Assembly (NCBI RefSeq): GCF_014697475.1
Contig: NZ_JACJRV010000076.1
Span: forward strand, 1-34,108
Source: Nostoc sp. FACHB-152
Lineage (GTDB): Bacteria > Cyanobacteriota > Cyanobacteriia > Cyanobacteriales > Nostocaceae
DNA: 34,108 nt
Direction of reading: 5' to 3'
Part shown: positions 17,586 through 25,723 of the stretch, piece by piece
Layout of the letters: each line of letters begins with the position of its first letter
Numbering within the stretch: the first letter of the stretch is position 1
Translations under genes and position numbers: made by a program
Notes under the pieces: generated by a model
What the model saw: the letters and a program-made list of their open reading frames with translations, nothing else
Told to the model about the DNA's origin: nothing
Database searches by the model: none

Positions 17586-18446
17586 CTACGAGGACAGAGG
17601 CTTGGACTTCTCTCCCTTTCCTACGAGGACAGGAGGCTGGGGGGTTAGGTTCTCTATTAGCTTGTCCATATGGCGTGAAAAGTCAGTCTGAGCCTCAGGC
17701 CAAGGATTACTATAAAGGTTCAGTCTTTGTTGGAATATCAACAATAAGAAGGGTATGGCATCAAAAAGATATCTTTTCCAAAGCCGATTAGGCTCACTCA
17801 TGAGTCTATACAGCCACTCCAGTCCAACTTCACTCATCCATCTGGGCGATCGCTTGATGTAACCTGCTTCAAAATCAATAGTTGCACCAATAGCCAAGAA
17901 AGTATTGATTTTTTTCAATTTCTTTTTATACTTAGCAATCCACATTTCTTGTTTAGGAGCGCCTACACCAATTGCTAAAACTGTAGCCTCGGAAGCGTTA
18001 ATGAGATCGACAATCTCCTGACATTCTTGCTCGTTCTTTTCAAATCCAAAGGATGGTGAATGGGCTGCCACAACTATATTCCGACCACTTCTGGCATTGA
18101 TATTTCTTTGAGCTGTCTTGACTACTTCCGATTGTGAACCGAGCAAAAATATTTTGACTCTCTCATCATGCCGATAATAGTTACAAAAAGCCGGGAACAA
18201 ATCTGAACCTGCTATTCTTTCTTTGATAGGAGTATTCAGCAAATGAGAAGCGTATAACAAAATTTTGCTATCGCAAACTTTGTAGTCAGCTTTTTGATAT
18301 ATAGAGTAGAAAGATTGTTTTTTTTGCAATTGAATAATGTGGTTTACGTTAGGAGTGAAAACAACACCACCATGCTGCAACTTATCCAACAACTCCATCA
18401 TGGTGATATTATCAATACTTACATTCAGCACCTTAACTTGTTTCAT
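17586..18446 (-). CDS. WecG/TagA/CpsF-family glycosyltransferase (GT26)
   Basis: A 286-residue enzyme when started at the ATG at 18446, which follows GGAGA; a GTG at 18464 has no ribosome binding site. Family features: VKVLNVSIDNITMMELLD, FTPNVNHIIQLQ with the conserved Asn, DYKVCDSKILLYASHLL with the catalytic-site Asp, FLLGSQSEV, IGVGAPKQEMWI, and the C-terminal SPRWMSEVGLEWLYRL appendage that binds the membrane. It adds ManNAc-type or related sugars to a lipid-linked acceptor. The last roughly 18 residues (PQPPVLVGKGEKSKPLSS) are not family sequence: they lie in a repeat with two copies of CTACGAGGACAG (17586-17597 and 17621-17632), and the stop codon is inside one copy. Confidence 0.9.
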   Translation of the reverse strand: MKQVKVLNVSIDNITMMELLDKLQHGGVVFTPNVNHIIQLQKKQSFYSIYQKADYKVCDSKILLYASHLLNTPIKERIAGSDLFPAFCNYYRHDERVKIFLLGSQSEVVKTAQRNINARSGRNIVVAAHSPSFGFEKNEQECQEIVDLINASEATVLAIGVGAPKQEMWIAKYKKKLKKINTFLAIGATIDFEAGYIKRSPRWMSEVGLEWLYRLMSEPNRLWKRYLFDAIPFLLLIFQQRLNLYSNPWPEAQTDFSRHMDKLIENLTPQPPVLVGKGEKSKPLSS

Positions 18447-18592
18447 TTTTCTCCAAATCCGCACTCATTTAGCTTATAAAATTAGGTTTTAAAGTTAAAT
18501 CCTCGTACTTATGAAAATGTAGTCTTAGCTTTTTTAAACTACCTCTATATCCACATATTTTTGGATTATTAGTAATATCTAAGACAAGCATC

Positions 18593-18619
18593 AAGTACTT
18601 TTTACTGTCATAAGTACTT
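18593..18619. promoter_or_regulatory. Paired AAGTACTT palindromes upstream of the GT26 gene
   Basis: AAGTACTT, itself a perfect palindrome, occurs at 18593-18600 and again at 18612-18619. The spacing is 19 bases centre to centre, close to two helical turns. It lies about 150 bases upstream of the start at 18446. It resembles a double operator, but no regulator can be named. Confidence 0.3.
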
Positions 18620-18915
18620 ATCCTCCCTAAGCAAGAATGAGAGTATATGCTTGATCAAAACTTTATAAATTTTTCATACTTGCTGTTTAAATTGTGAAGA
18701 AATTACAAACTCTATCTGTTTTGGCACCAGAAGTTTTTTAGGAGAGTATACGATTCAGTCGTGCCTAAGTTCCTATGATTTACCCTCTTACCAAAAGCTA
18801 AAGTTATCAAAATCAAAGAAAATCCGCCTTATTTCCTGAATAAGTAGAAATAAGTGAAAATCCCAATCTATATACGCACATTTCTACCGCAGATATCTAC
18901 CAAAAGCATAGGAAT

Positions 18916-19130
18916 ATGGGTAGACGTTTAAAAGTATTGGTGACACTTGAGCAAGATACAACTCTTTTAATGTAAGAATGAAAGATGTCACCCAGAAAGA
19001 GTTTGATCAATGATGCAGAGATGCTGAAACATAGTTTTGAAGAGATTTTAGTAAAACTCAGCGCGTGAAGATAAACTGAAGAAAAATATTAACTATCTGG
19101 AAATTTTGGGTGAGTTTGAAACTTAGCTGG
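18916..19130 (+). pseudogene. Decayed IS630-type transposase, N-terminal part
   Basis: The frame starting at 18916 reads MGRRLKVLVTLEQDTTLL, the usual start of IS630-family transposases, then stops at 18973-18975. The similarity continues in another frame with NVRMKDVTQKEFDQ (from 18969), returns to the first frame with DAEMLKH (from 19012), and resumes weakly with VKIN and KKNINYLE (about 19065-19100). At least three frameshifts separate the pieces and no catalytic DDE part follows. Inactive remnant. The rest of the gap 18465-19332 is AT-rich without a recognisable gene. Confidence 0.6.
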
Positions 19131-19332
19131 TGAGTAACAGAAGCTATAGCAGGTGAGCCAAGTGCAGTGCAAGCGTGATAGGCTGGGTTTGCCTGTGTAG
19201 CCGCGACTTACAGTAGCCTGATGCAAGATATGATATGAGTTATGCTTATTTGATGAAAACTAGATATCAAAATTTAGGAGATGATCGTTAGTTTCAAAAA
19301 AATATTACTTCACTTTTTAAGTTAGTTGTATC

Positions 19333-20946
19333 ATGCAATCGAAAACATTTTTACGATTGGCTATTAATAGCAACAATATCAAGCAGCAATATTTTATACT
19401 CAGCATTTTGATGTTGATTGGTGTGCTATTACGTCTACCAAGCCTCAGGTTAGGTGTTTGGCGAGATGAAAGCTCAACTTATTTCAATGCACTTCCAACA
19501 GATTTGCACGAAGTAATTAATACCGTTATCTATAGCGAACTAAATCCACCTGGTTTTTATCTAATTATGCACCAATGGATGCAGTGGTTTGGTGCAGAGG
19601 ATGTAATTTTTAAGCTGCCGGCATTCATTTTTGGTATATTGCTAATTCCTGCTACTTATGCACTAGGTTCGCTAATAGGTGTACGTACCATTGGAGTAAT
19701 TGCTGCTGCTGTAACTACTTTTGCACCAGAGGCTATCTATTACTCTCAAGAGGCTCGTCCTTACACTTTAGCAGCGTTACTATGCTGTTTCGCAGTATTT
19801 TTATACTGCAAAGCGATCAATAATAAAAAACCAAAGTGGTATTTATTAGGTTTTATAATTTGTGCAACTACCCTACTTTACGTACAGTATACAGGTTTGA
19901 TTTTGCTTGCTAGCCTTGCCATCATTACTCTTTACTTAAAATGGCGTGGTGCAGCAAATATTCGTCTAATTGAATTTGTTATAGCTTATGTAATCATCTT
20001 TTTGCTATTTACGCCGTGGTTACAAGTTTTCTGGACACATCTGCATACTGGTCTTCCTTGGCAGACTAAAGAACCTTGGTTAATGCGACCTAAATTATTG
20101 TATGGAAATTTTAAATATACTTTACCTCTAATCATAGGACAAAAAGTTGCAGCAGCAATTACTTTTTTAGCTTTAATTGTTCAAACGAGTCAGTTTTTTT
20201 CTGGTAGTCAGCAGTTTGTTCACCAATGGAACTTCCGACTAAAAACATATACATTAATCTTGAACTTGAGCGTTCTATTAACAACTATTATGATGGCTGC
20301 ACTTTCCTACGCTGGACGCTATATGTTTCCTTTTACGCCCCTTGCTTGGGTAGTCTATAGTAGTAGTGTGATTAATCTTTTCCAGCGCATAGATGATTAC
20401 TGGATTGGCCAATTTAATCGTATTGGTAAGCAGATAGTAGTTATTTTATTGGTTATTTCAATTGTTTTCCCCAATGTAAAATACGCAGTATCTTTAGGAA
20501 ATACCGAGAAATCGGGAATAAAGTCACTAGCTGCTGATGTGCATAAAAAATATCACAAAAAGACTATCTACCTTATTAATCCTGATTATTTGAGTCCTAC
20601 ATTCGGTTATTATTTTGCAGATAAATCAGTTAATTTTTATGGTGTTGGTCGCTGGAATAAGCCAGAAATATTTAGTCCTCAAGATCATGTAAAAGTATGG
20701 GATAATCCAACATTGATATCAGATATAGAACAGCGTATTCAAAACAAGATTGACAATGGTTATCAAAAATTAGTTCTTGTTCAAGAAGCAGGAGTTAGAA
20801 GTGATTCGGGAAAGATGAAATATAGCTTGGCTAATGAAGTTTTGCCAAGATTACAGCAAAATTATTCATTACTAGAAAAAACTGATTATCCTGGTACGAA
20901 TGAACCTATAACAGTTTATGAATTTGCACTAATAAAAAACAAATAA
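19333..20946 (+). CDS. GT39-type integral membrane glycosyltransferase (ArnT/PMT-like)
   Basis: A 537-residue protein with about eleven to twelve hydrophobic segments in the first 390 residues, then a soluble periplasmic C-terminal domain. LRLGVWRDESSTYFNALP (Asp45, Glu46) is the first-loop acidic motif of GT-C enzymes, and ELNPPGFYLIMHQWM and SQEARPYTLAALL are the next conserved segments of this family. Members use polyprenyl-phosphate sugars as donors on the periplasmic side. The acceptor could be lipid, protein or the exopolysaccharide made by the neighbouring cluster; the last is inference from position. It runs opposite to the cluster and converges with the beta-helix gene. No strong ribosome binding site precedes the ATG. 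Confidence 0.85.
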   Translation: MQSKTFLRLAINSNNIKQQYFILSILMLIGVLLRLPSLRLGVWRDESSTYFNALPTDLHEVINTVIYSELNPPGFYLIMHQWMQWFGAEDVIFKLPAFIFGILLIPATYALGSLIGVRTIGVIAAAVTTFAPEAIYYSQEARPYTLAALLCCFAVFLYCKAINNKKPKWYLLGFIICATTLLYVQYTGLILLASLAIITLYLKWRGAANIRLIEFVIAYVIIFLLFTPWLQVFWTHLHTGLPWQTKEPWLMRPKLLYGNFKYTLPLIIGQKVAAAITFLALIVQTSQFFSGSQQFVHQWNFRLKTYTLILNLSVLLTTIMMAALSYAGRYMFPFTPLAWVVYSSSVINLFQRIDDYWIGQFNRIGKQIVVILLVISIVFPNVKYAVSLGNTEKSGIKSLAADVHKKYHKKTIYLINPDYLSPTFGYYFADKSVNFYGVGRWNKPEIFSPQDHVKVWDNPTLISDIEQRIQNKIDNGYQKLVLVQEAGVRSDSGKMKYSLANEVLPRLQQNYSLLEKTDYPGTNEPITVYEFALIKNK

Positions 20947-21089
20947 TAATATTTGTGGTAGTAAATTTAGAGGCTGTTTGCAAACAAAATTACATACAGC
21001 GTTTTTCGGTTGAGTGTAGTACAAGTAGATAAGCTAATCAGCATTTAAGCTGCACTATTGAAATTGTGGTAAATAAATGACTTAAACCC

Positions 21090-21113
21090 TCTCCTCTGCT
21101 CCCCTGCGGTCTA
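21090..21113. repeat. Copy of a 24-bp dispersed repeat
   Basis: The 24 bases beginning TCTCCTCTGCTCCCCT recur at 33666-33689 with one mismatch (G to A at position 17 of the unit). Both copies are intergenic and preceded by an AATAAATG motif. Confidence 0.55.
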
Positions 21114-21250
21114 AACTGTAAATTAGGTGCTTAACCGCTTAGGGGCCACAGGCTAGAGGAATTTACCTCATTGAGATAAAACCTCCTGTAAATAGTAGCG
21201 TAATCATTAAAAAAACAAATTCCTTTTTTCGCTAATGCTGGGTGAGGGTA

Positions 21251-21325
21251 GGAGAAAGGGTAAAGGACAAAGGACAAGGATGAACTCTTGTTAAATCCCT
21301 TTCCTTTTTACCTTTACCCCTGAAA
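21251..21325. terminator. Long imperfect hairpin between convergent genes
   Basis: GGGTAAAGG (21258-21266) pairs with CCTTTACCC (21311-21319), with further inner pairing of AAGGA and TCCTT stretches and outer AAA/TTT. It sits between the convergent genes ending at 20946 and 21492, so a terminator role is plausible. The remainder of 20947-21491 contains the 21090 repeat and ATTTTGGATT-type repeats; no gene is seen. Confidence 0.4.
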
Positions 21326-21491
21326 CTTTCCCCTGCTAATTTGGGTGGGCAAACTACTAGTAAGTGTTTGCTTCGCCAACAAGATAACGGGTAAAGTTAT
21401 ACCATTTTGGATTTTAGATTTTGGATTGGTCATTATTGTCTAAGTCTACGTTCTACCAATCCATATGTCTCAATCATTTTTCAAATTGGTA

Positions 21492-23015
21492 TTACTTCAA
21501 TTCATAAGCACCTATATCAATGCTATTGCCTCGAATTCTTGATTTATAATCCATGTCAAATTTGATGTAGGAAGTGTTATCTAATGAACCAGCATCAATT
21601 GCTGGCGACGTAGAGAGAAGACGAAATTTGTTACCATTTATATCCACAAATCCTGCCGATGGCACTTTATTATTGTTCCAAGCAGACATGGATTGCACTT
21701 CACCTCCTTGTTCATACATATTTGGAAAACTATTGGTAAATAAGTTGTTGTGTAGGGCTATATTGCTTGCAGCGGCTATATAAGCATTACGGTAAGTGCT
21801 ATTGCATAGCATATTGTTGTTCACTTTGATATTTTGAGGTTTATACCCACCGGTAAAAGCATAGCCATCGATAACTATGGCTTGCACGTTCTTAGCCACT
21901 GTATTATTTACTATCTCAACGTTCCTAACATTTCTGGAAACGATAATGCCTGCACCACCATTAACGCCTAACATTCCATTTCCATAGATCACATTGTTGT
22001 AGACTCGAATATCATATACATCTCCAATATTCGGATCTTCGTCTGCAATTACAATTCCATCGGCTGTATTTGCGTAGACAGTGTTGCTATAGATATTAAT
22101 GTTGAAACTAGTCGCCCGATTGCCGTCAACATATATGGCAGGCCCACCTCTGTAGCCTTTATATGTACCAGAAGCTAGGGCTTGACGAGTAACTATGTTG
22201 TGGTGAATAGAACCATTACGAGACCCAACTTTTGCATCTATACCTTCGCGGTTGCCTTCTTTAAGGGTATTATTAGCCACTTCAAAACCATTAACACCCC
22301 AAATACTCAATGCTTCTTGCGTGCCTTCTGTAGAACTGTTATCCTTCCATCTCCAGTTGGCTCTTTCAACAGTATTTTTCAAAACCTTAACATTACGACT
22401 GGTAATTTCTGATTCTCCGCCATTGAAGTAGGTGGCAGGCAAGATGATTATGCCTGAGGCACCAGTCTGATAAGTATGGTTATTTTGCACAATCATATTG
22501 TTGGCATCACGCAGAGCAATTCCAGCCCATGAAGTATTTTCAATACGGAAGCCATCAATAATCCAAAAACCTTTGCCAGCTGACTGAATGACACCCTCTC
22601 CGAAGCTACCATAAAAGGAATCAGGATCGCGCAATATCACATTTCCATTGGCTTTAAGTTGGATATGCCCTGACGAATTACCAGACTTACCAAGGGTGAT
22701 AATTTCTGTGTACGTGCCTGCTTGAACTAGAATTGTATCACCTGCTTTCACAGGAGAATTTGCACTTACTGCGTAATTAATAGTTCTCCAAGGCTGACTA
22801 TATGTACCAGGATTACTATCCCTACCTTGCAGCGAAACATAGTATGTAGCTTTCTGGGTTGATTGGGCTGATGCTTTCAACGTATTAAGATTAATACCAT
22901 TACAAATCTTAACATTAAAGATATCTAAGCTGAGAACGGATAAACAGGTGCATACAGCAAGGACTGCATACGCATAGAAAGCGAGATGTAGTGGTTGTTT
23001 TTTGTTGGTTGTCAT
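21492..23015 (-). CDS. Exported right-handed parallel beta-helix protein
   Basis: A 507-residue protein. A basic N-terminus and hydrophobic stretch (about 10-31) form a signal peptide or anchor. After a short linker comes ATYYVSLQGRDSNPGTYSQPWRTI, the usual opening of pectate-lyase-fold proteins, followed by VKAGDTILVQAGTY. Repeated short strands with Asn ladders (VQNNHTYQTG, VANNTLKEGNREG, VYNNVIYGNG, VVNNTVAKN-like) form the beta-helix at about 100-430. It closes with SPAIDAGS and DIGAYE, common C-terminal features of this group. It probably binds or cleaves an acidic polysaccharide outside the cell. Catalytic residues cannot be assigned. Beside an exopolysaccharide cluster, a role in modifying that polymer is plausible. 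Confidence 0.82.
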   Translation of the reverse strand: MTTNKKQPLHLAFYAYAVLAVCTCLSVLSLDIFNVKICNGINLNTLKASAQSTQKATYYVSLQGRDSNPGTYSQPWRTINYAVSANSPVKAGDTILVQAGTYTEIITLGKSGNSSGHIQLKANGNVILRDPDSFYGSFGEGVIQSAGKGFWIIDGFRIENTSWAGIALRDANNMIVQNNHTYQTGASGIIILPATYFNGGESEITSRNVKVLKNTVERANWRWKDNSSTEGTQEALSIWGVNGFEVANNTLKEGNREGIDAKVGSRNGSIHHNIVTRQALASGTYKGYRGGPAIYVDGNRATSFNINIYSNTVYANTADGIVIADEDPNIGDVYDIRVYNNVIYGNGMLGVNGGAGIIVSRNVRNVEIVNNTVAKNVQAIVIDGYAFTGGYKPQNIKVNNNMLCNSTYRNAYIAAASNIALHNNLFTNSFPNMYEQGGEVQSMSAWNNNKVPSAGFVDINGNKFRLLSTSPAIDAGSLDNTSYIKFDMDYKSRIRGNSIDIGAYELK

Positions 23016-23102
23016 GTCTAGGGATCACACAAGAGAACTGAAACTTGATTACTCAAAAACTAGCCGTTACTGATTTAGGGGATGAATTTTGTTTATTGTA
23101 AA

Positions 23103-23131
23103 AATAAATGGTACGAGAAATACCATTTATT
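23103..23131. promoter_or_regulatory. Perfect 11-bp hairpin upstream of the beta-helix gene
   Basis: AATAAATGGTA (23103-23113) and TACCATTTATT (23121-23131) form a perfect stem with a 7-base loop, 88 bases upstream of the start codon at 23015. The same AATAAATGGTA string occurs near 33646. Function is unknown. The gap 23132-23725 is AT-rich and holds nothing I can identify. Confidence 0.35.
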
Positions 23132-23725
23132 CTTGGCAAAAAATATAAAATCCACTCCATATCTATTAGGCGAATTTTTATATTTTATATCCACAGAGCG
23201 GTTAATATTTTTTAGCATTTATCTTAAAATAGATGTAATAGTTATTACTAATTAATTTCTAATCACAGAAAATCCATTTTAAGTATTCGGCTCAAAAAAC
23301 CGCATTTTTGATATTTTGTAGGGTTTTTATTAATGCTCAACCCTTGTATTTTTTTGCTATTTCTTTATAAACTGGAATAAAATAAAAAGCTTACGTGCTT
23401 GTACTGATTTATACTATTTTCCTGTCAAGAATGTTGTAGTGTAAGACTTTGTTGCTGCTGGTAATGGCTGCTAGAACTTAAATAAAGAGAAGAATAAAGA
23501 TGAGTAGAATAGTGTAATAGCATAGCTTGTATGTCACAATAACTTCCAATAAAACAGACTTACCCAACAGCCACACTTACGTGCTATGAAAAATGCTGTA
23601 GCGGTTTCTGCGTATTGAATTTCTAGCGAAATATGAATGACTAGCAAGGCTTTTGAAAAACTTTTCGGTCTACTGACCGTAAGATTATAATTTCTAGATC
23701 GAAGCTGACACAAGCGATCGCTTCT

Positions 23726-24261
23726 CTACTTGTGGCAGTAAATTTTTAATGAGAACCAATTCCCCACTAAAATAAAAGCTGCCCAATGAGCAGGGCGGCG
23801 ATAATCTATGCTGGGTGGATAGTCCATCAGAAAAGCTAATTGTGTATTTCTTACGGCTTCGGCTTTGATAAGTGAGAGATTTTTAAATTGTTCATCCAGC
23901 AGTTGCATAAATTCTGCGGTAGAAGTATTGTTGATTTGAATTAATTTTCCTAAGGTACTCCGCGCCCCTGCACGAATCGCAATTCCTGCTAAACCAAGGA
24001 AAGCGCAGTTATCACCAACTGCGCTTTCACAGGCACTAAAAATTAACAGTTCAATGAGGGTATTTTCTCGTCCGTCACTATTACGTAATGATGAAAACTG
24101 CTGTATGTTTGCTCAGGAGCCGAACTGAATTTACTGTGGGTAGCAATATGAACAATATCAAAGTCTTGTGTTTCTAAGTTTTGACGAATTTCTTCCAGCA
24201 AAAACTTCACACCAGAAGATTTAAGCATTATGCCTACAGAGTGGGTAACACCCTGCATCAA
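23726..24261 (-). pseudogene. Broken CHAT-domain (caspase-like) gene, C-terminal remnant
   Basis: The upstream piece (to about 24044) reads DFDIVHIATHSKFSSAPEQTY, containing the CHAT catalytic histidine motif, then runs out of frame. In another frame from about 24060 the sequence continues LIFSACESAVGD with the catalytic cysteine motif, then GLAGIAIRAGARSTL and, at the end, RRPAHWAAFILVGNW, the normal CHAT C-terminus. About twenty residues expected between the histidine and cysteine motifs are missing, so the break is a deletion plus frameshift. The N-terminal half and any TPR region are gone. An intact CHAT gene lies at 27695. Confidence 0.75.
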
Positions 24262-24423
24262 GCCGCTAAGACGGTAGACGCAGACTTAGTTGGCGAAATG
24301 ATTAAAAAAATTCCGCCAACTCATCAGCCAATAGCGGAAAAACTACGCGCACTCATTGAACAATATGATTTTGATGAAATACAAAGAATTTCGGAATTAA
24401 TTCGGAGTTCGGGCGTTGCATAA
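24259..24423 (+). pseudogene. C-terminal tail of another gene, possibly a hybrid sensor kinase
   Basis: An open frame from the edge of the CHAT remnant to a TAA at 24421-24423 reads DADLVGEMIKKIPP, then AEKLRALIEQYDFDEIQRI. This resembles the final helices of large cyanobacterial sensor kinases and response regulators (a pattern of L-x-E-x-I-x-x-IP and later a YDFDEI-type helix). No start codon or upstream domain is present. It adjoins the CHAT remnant in opposite orientation, so a rearrangement has joined the ends of two genes. Confidence 0.4.
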
Positions 24424-24441
24424 TTACGGGAGAGTTTATCT

Positions 24442-24469
24442 CACGCAGAGTCGCAGAGGCGCAGAGAGG
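24442..24469. repeat. CGCAGAG repeat
   Basis: CACGCAGAGTCGCAGAGGCG followed by CAGAGAGG is a run of CGCAGAG-type units, a repeat common in Nostoc intergenic DNA. An open frame passes through it (24416-24664) but shows no family features, so 24424-24660 is left without a gene. Confidence 0.55.
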
Positions 24470-24660
24470 ATAATGAGTCGTCACTCAGCTAATCAATGGT
24501 TAAAAAGTCACTTACCAGATTTAGTTGTATTAAGAATAGATTCAACTAATCAATGGCAAACAAGTTTAGCCCTAATTGCTAATTTAGCAGCAAGTACTGC
24601 CTCCGTCGCTTGTATAATTAATACAGATATATTCATAATAGCTGTAAATTTAAAGATACC

Positions 24661-25422
24661 ATGAGTAAAAGATCACTTGACTGCAAATACCCATTCATTT
24701 TCCTATTAAGTGCTGTAATTGCTACTAACGGATTTTTCTCCAAAGTATCTGCTCAAAGCATTTCTGCTCCAGACACTACTGATTCTGTTGCAGCTACTGT
24801 CAAAAATCAAGATTTTCCCCAGTGGGGATATTACACGGTGCGAAGGGATTTTCGCAAATGTGCTTCTCCCTTATGTGGGGGATTTTTTATCAAGCAAATC
24901 AACCAGAAAGCTACTCCTTGCATCGATGGTGTTTTTCGCTCTGAATGCTATGTGTCTGCAATTGATTGGAGTTCTCTGAAAGTAGGACCTTCCCAACTAG
25001 CAAAAATCCAAAATGATGATGGTAGCCGTCTGATTCTTAGAGGTAGCATAGTTCCAGTGGAATTTCCGGCTTTCGGAGAGTTCGGGAATTTGAGAGTTAA
25101 AGAAGCCTTTTTAGCCGCTACATCTACCCCACCAAAAGGTACTTTTGTGGCACTTAAAAATAATGGCATTGTCTGTATCACCACTCCTTGCTTCTCCACA
25201 GATAAGCTGGTTTTGAATCAGCCTAATATTTCTCAAGTTGCGTCAATTGATTTGAGTCAAACGGGCGCAACATCAAAACAAATTGAAGCAGCAACAAGAG
25301 AAATTTTTGGTAAAGGTTTGATTACTGTAGGTAGAACTGAGGTAGTTGGCAACTTAGATCCAACAAAGAGAGATACTAAGTTTGTGGCTACACAATTTTA
25401 TCTGCGGGTAGAACCGAACTAA
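24661..25422 (+). CDS. Secreted DUF6748-like protein
   Basis: A 253-residue protein with a clear signal peptide: basic start, hydrophobic core at about 11-30, and likely cleavage after VSA in KVSAQS. The mature part contains YYTVRRDFRKCASPLCGG and later RSECYVSAIDW, a cysteine-containing pattern I associate with the DUF6748 family. Further Cys residues in the second half (GIVCITTPCFST) suggest disulphides. The last third (TSKQIEAATREIFGKGLITVG) is a separate small segment. Function is unknown; location is periplasmic or extracellular. No ribosome binding site is obvious. It lies downstream of the gene graveyard and before a hairpin repeat. Confidence 0.7.
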   Translation: MSKRSLDCKYPFIFLLSAVIATNGFFSKVSAQSISAPDTTDSVAATVKNQDFPQWGYYTVRRDFRKCASPLCGGFFIKQINQKATPCIDGVFRSECYVSAIDWSSLKVGPSQLAKIQNDDGSRLILRGSIVPVEFPAFGEFGNLRVKEAFLAATSTPPKGTFVALKNNGIVCITTPCFSTDKLVLNQPNISQVASIDLSQTGATSKQIEAATREIFGKGLITVGRTEVVGNLDPTKRDTKFVATQFYLRVEPN

Positions 25423-25448
25423 AGGAATGTGAAATAGTCATTAGCAGG

Positions 25449-25594
25449 GTGTGGGGTGTAGGGTGTAGGGAAGACGGTGTTGGAAGGGGCTGTATCTCCT
25501 GCCAACACAATTGCCCTCAAGGGCAGGGCTTCCACTATGCGTTGGGGCTGTATTTCCCTTACACCCCACACCCCACCCCAACGGGGCTTGGTCA
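25449..25594. repeat. Hairpin repeat A (GGGTGTR heptamers), left of the methyltransferase gene
   Basis: GGTGTGGGGTGTAGGGTGTA-type heptamers near 25449-25472 pair with CCTTACACCCCACACCCC near 25558-25575. At its right end, 25576-25594 (CCCCAACGGGGCTTGGTCA) is an exact inverted copy of 26531-26549. The gap 25423-25723 contains nothing else recognisable. Confidence 0.6.
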
Positions 25595-25723
25595 GATAAT
25601 ATGAAGCCTCTGACTTTCTCTGAGGCTACTGATATCGACTATTTCATTACCAATGTTGATAGAGAAGAAGAAATGTTGAATAGCTACTTCCTGTTGGGAA
25701 AGTTTATTTTTTTAGCCTTCTTC

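Noticed and set aside
17434-17691. An 85-residue plus-strand frame
   Set aside because: It runs through AT-rich intergenic DNA and the repeat at the end of the GT26 gene, with no coding signs.
24416-24664. An 82-residue frame on the plus strand
   Set aside because: It starts in and runs through a CGCAGAG repeat, overlaps the next gene's start, and shows no family features.
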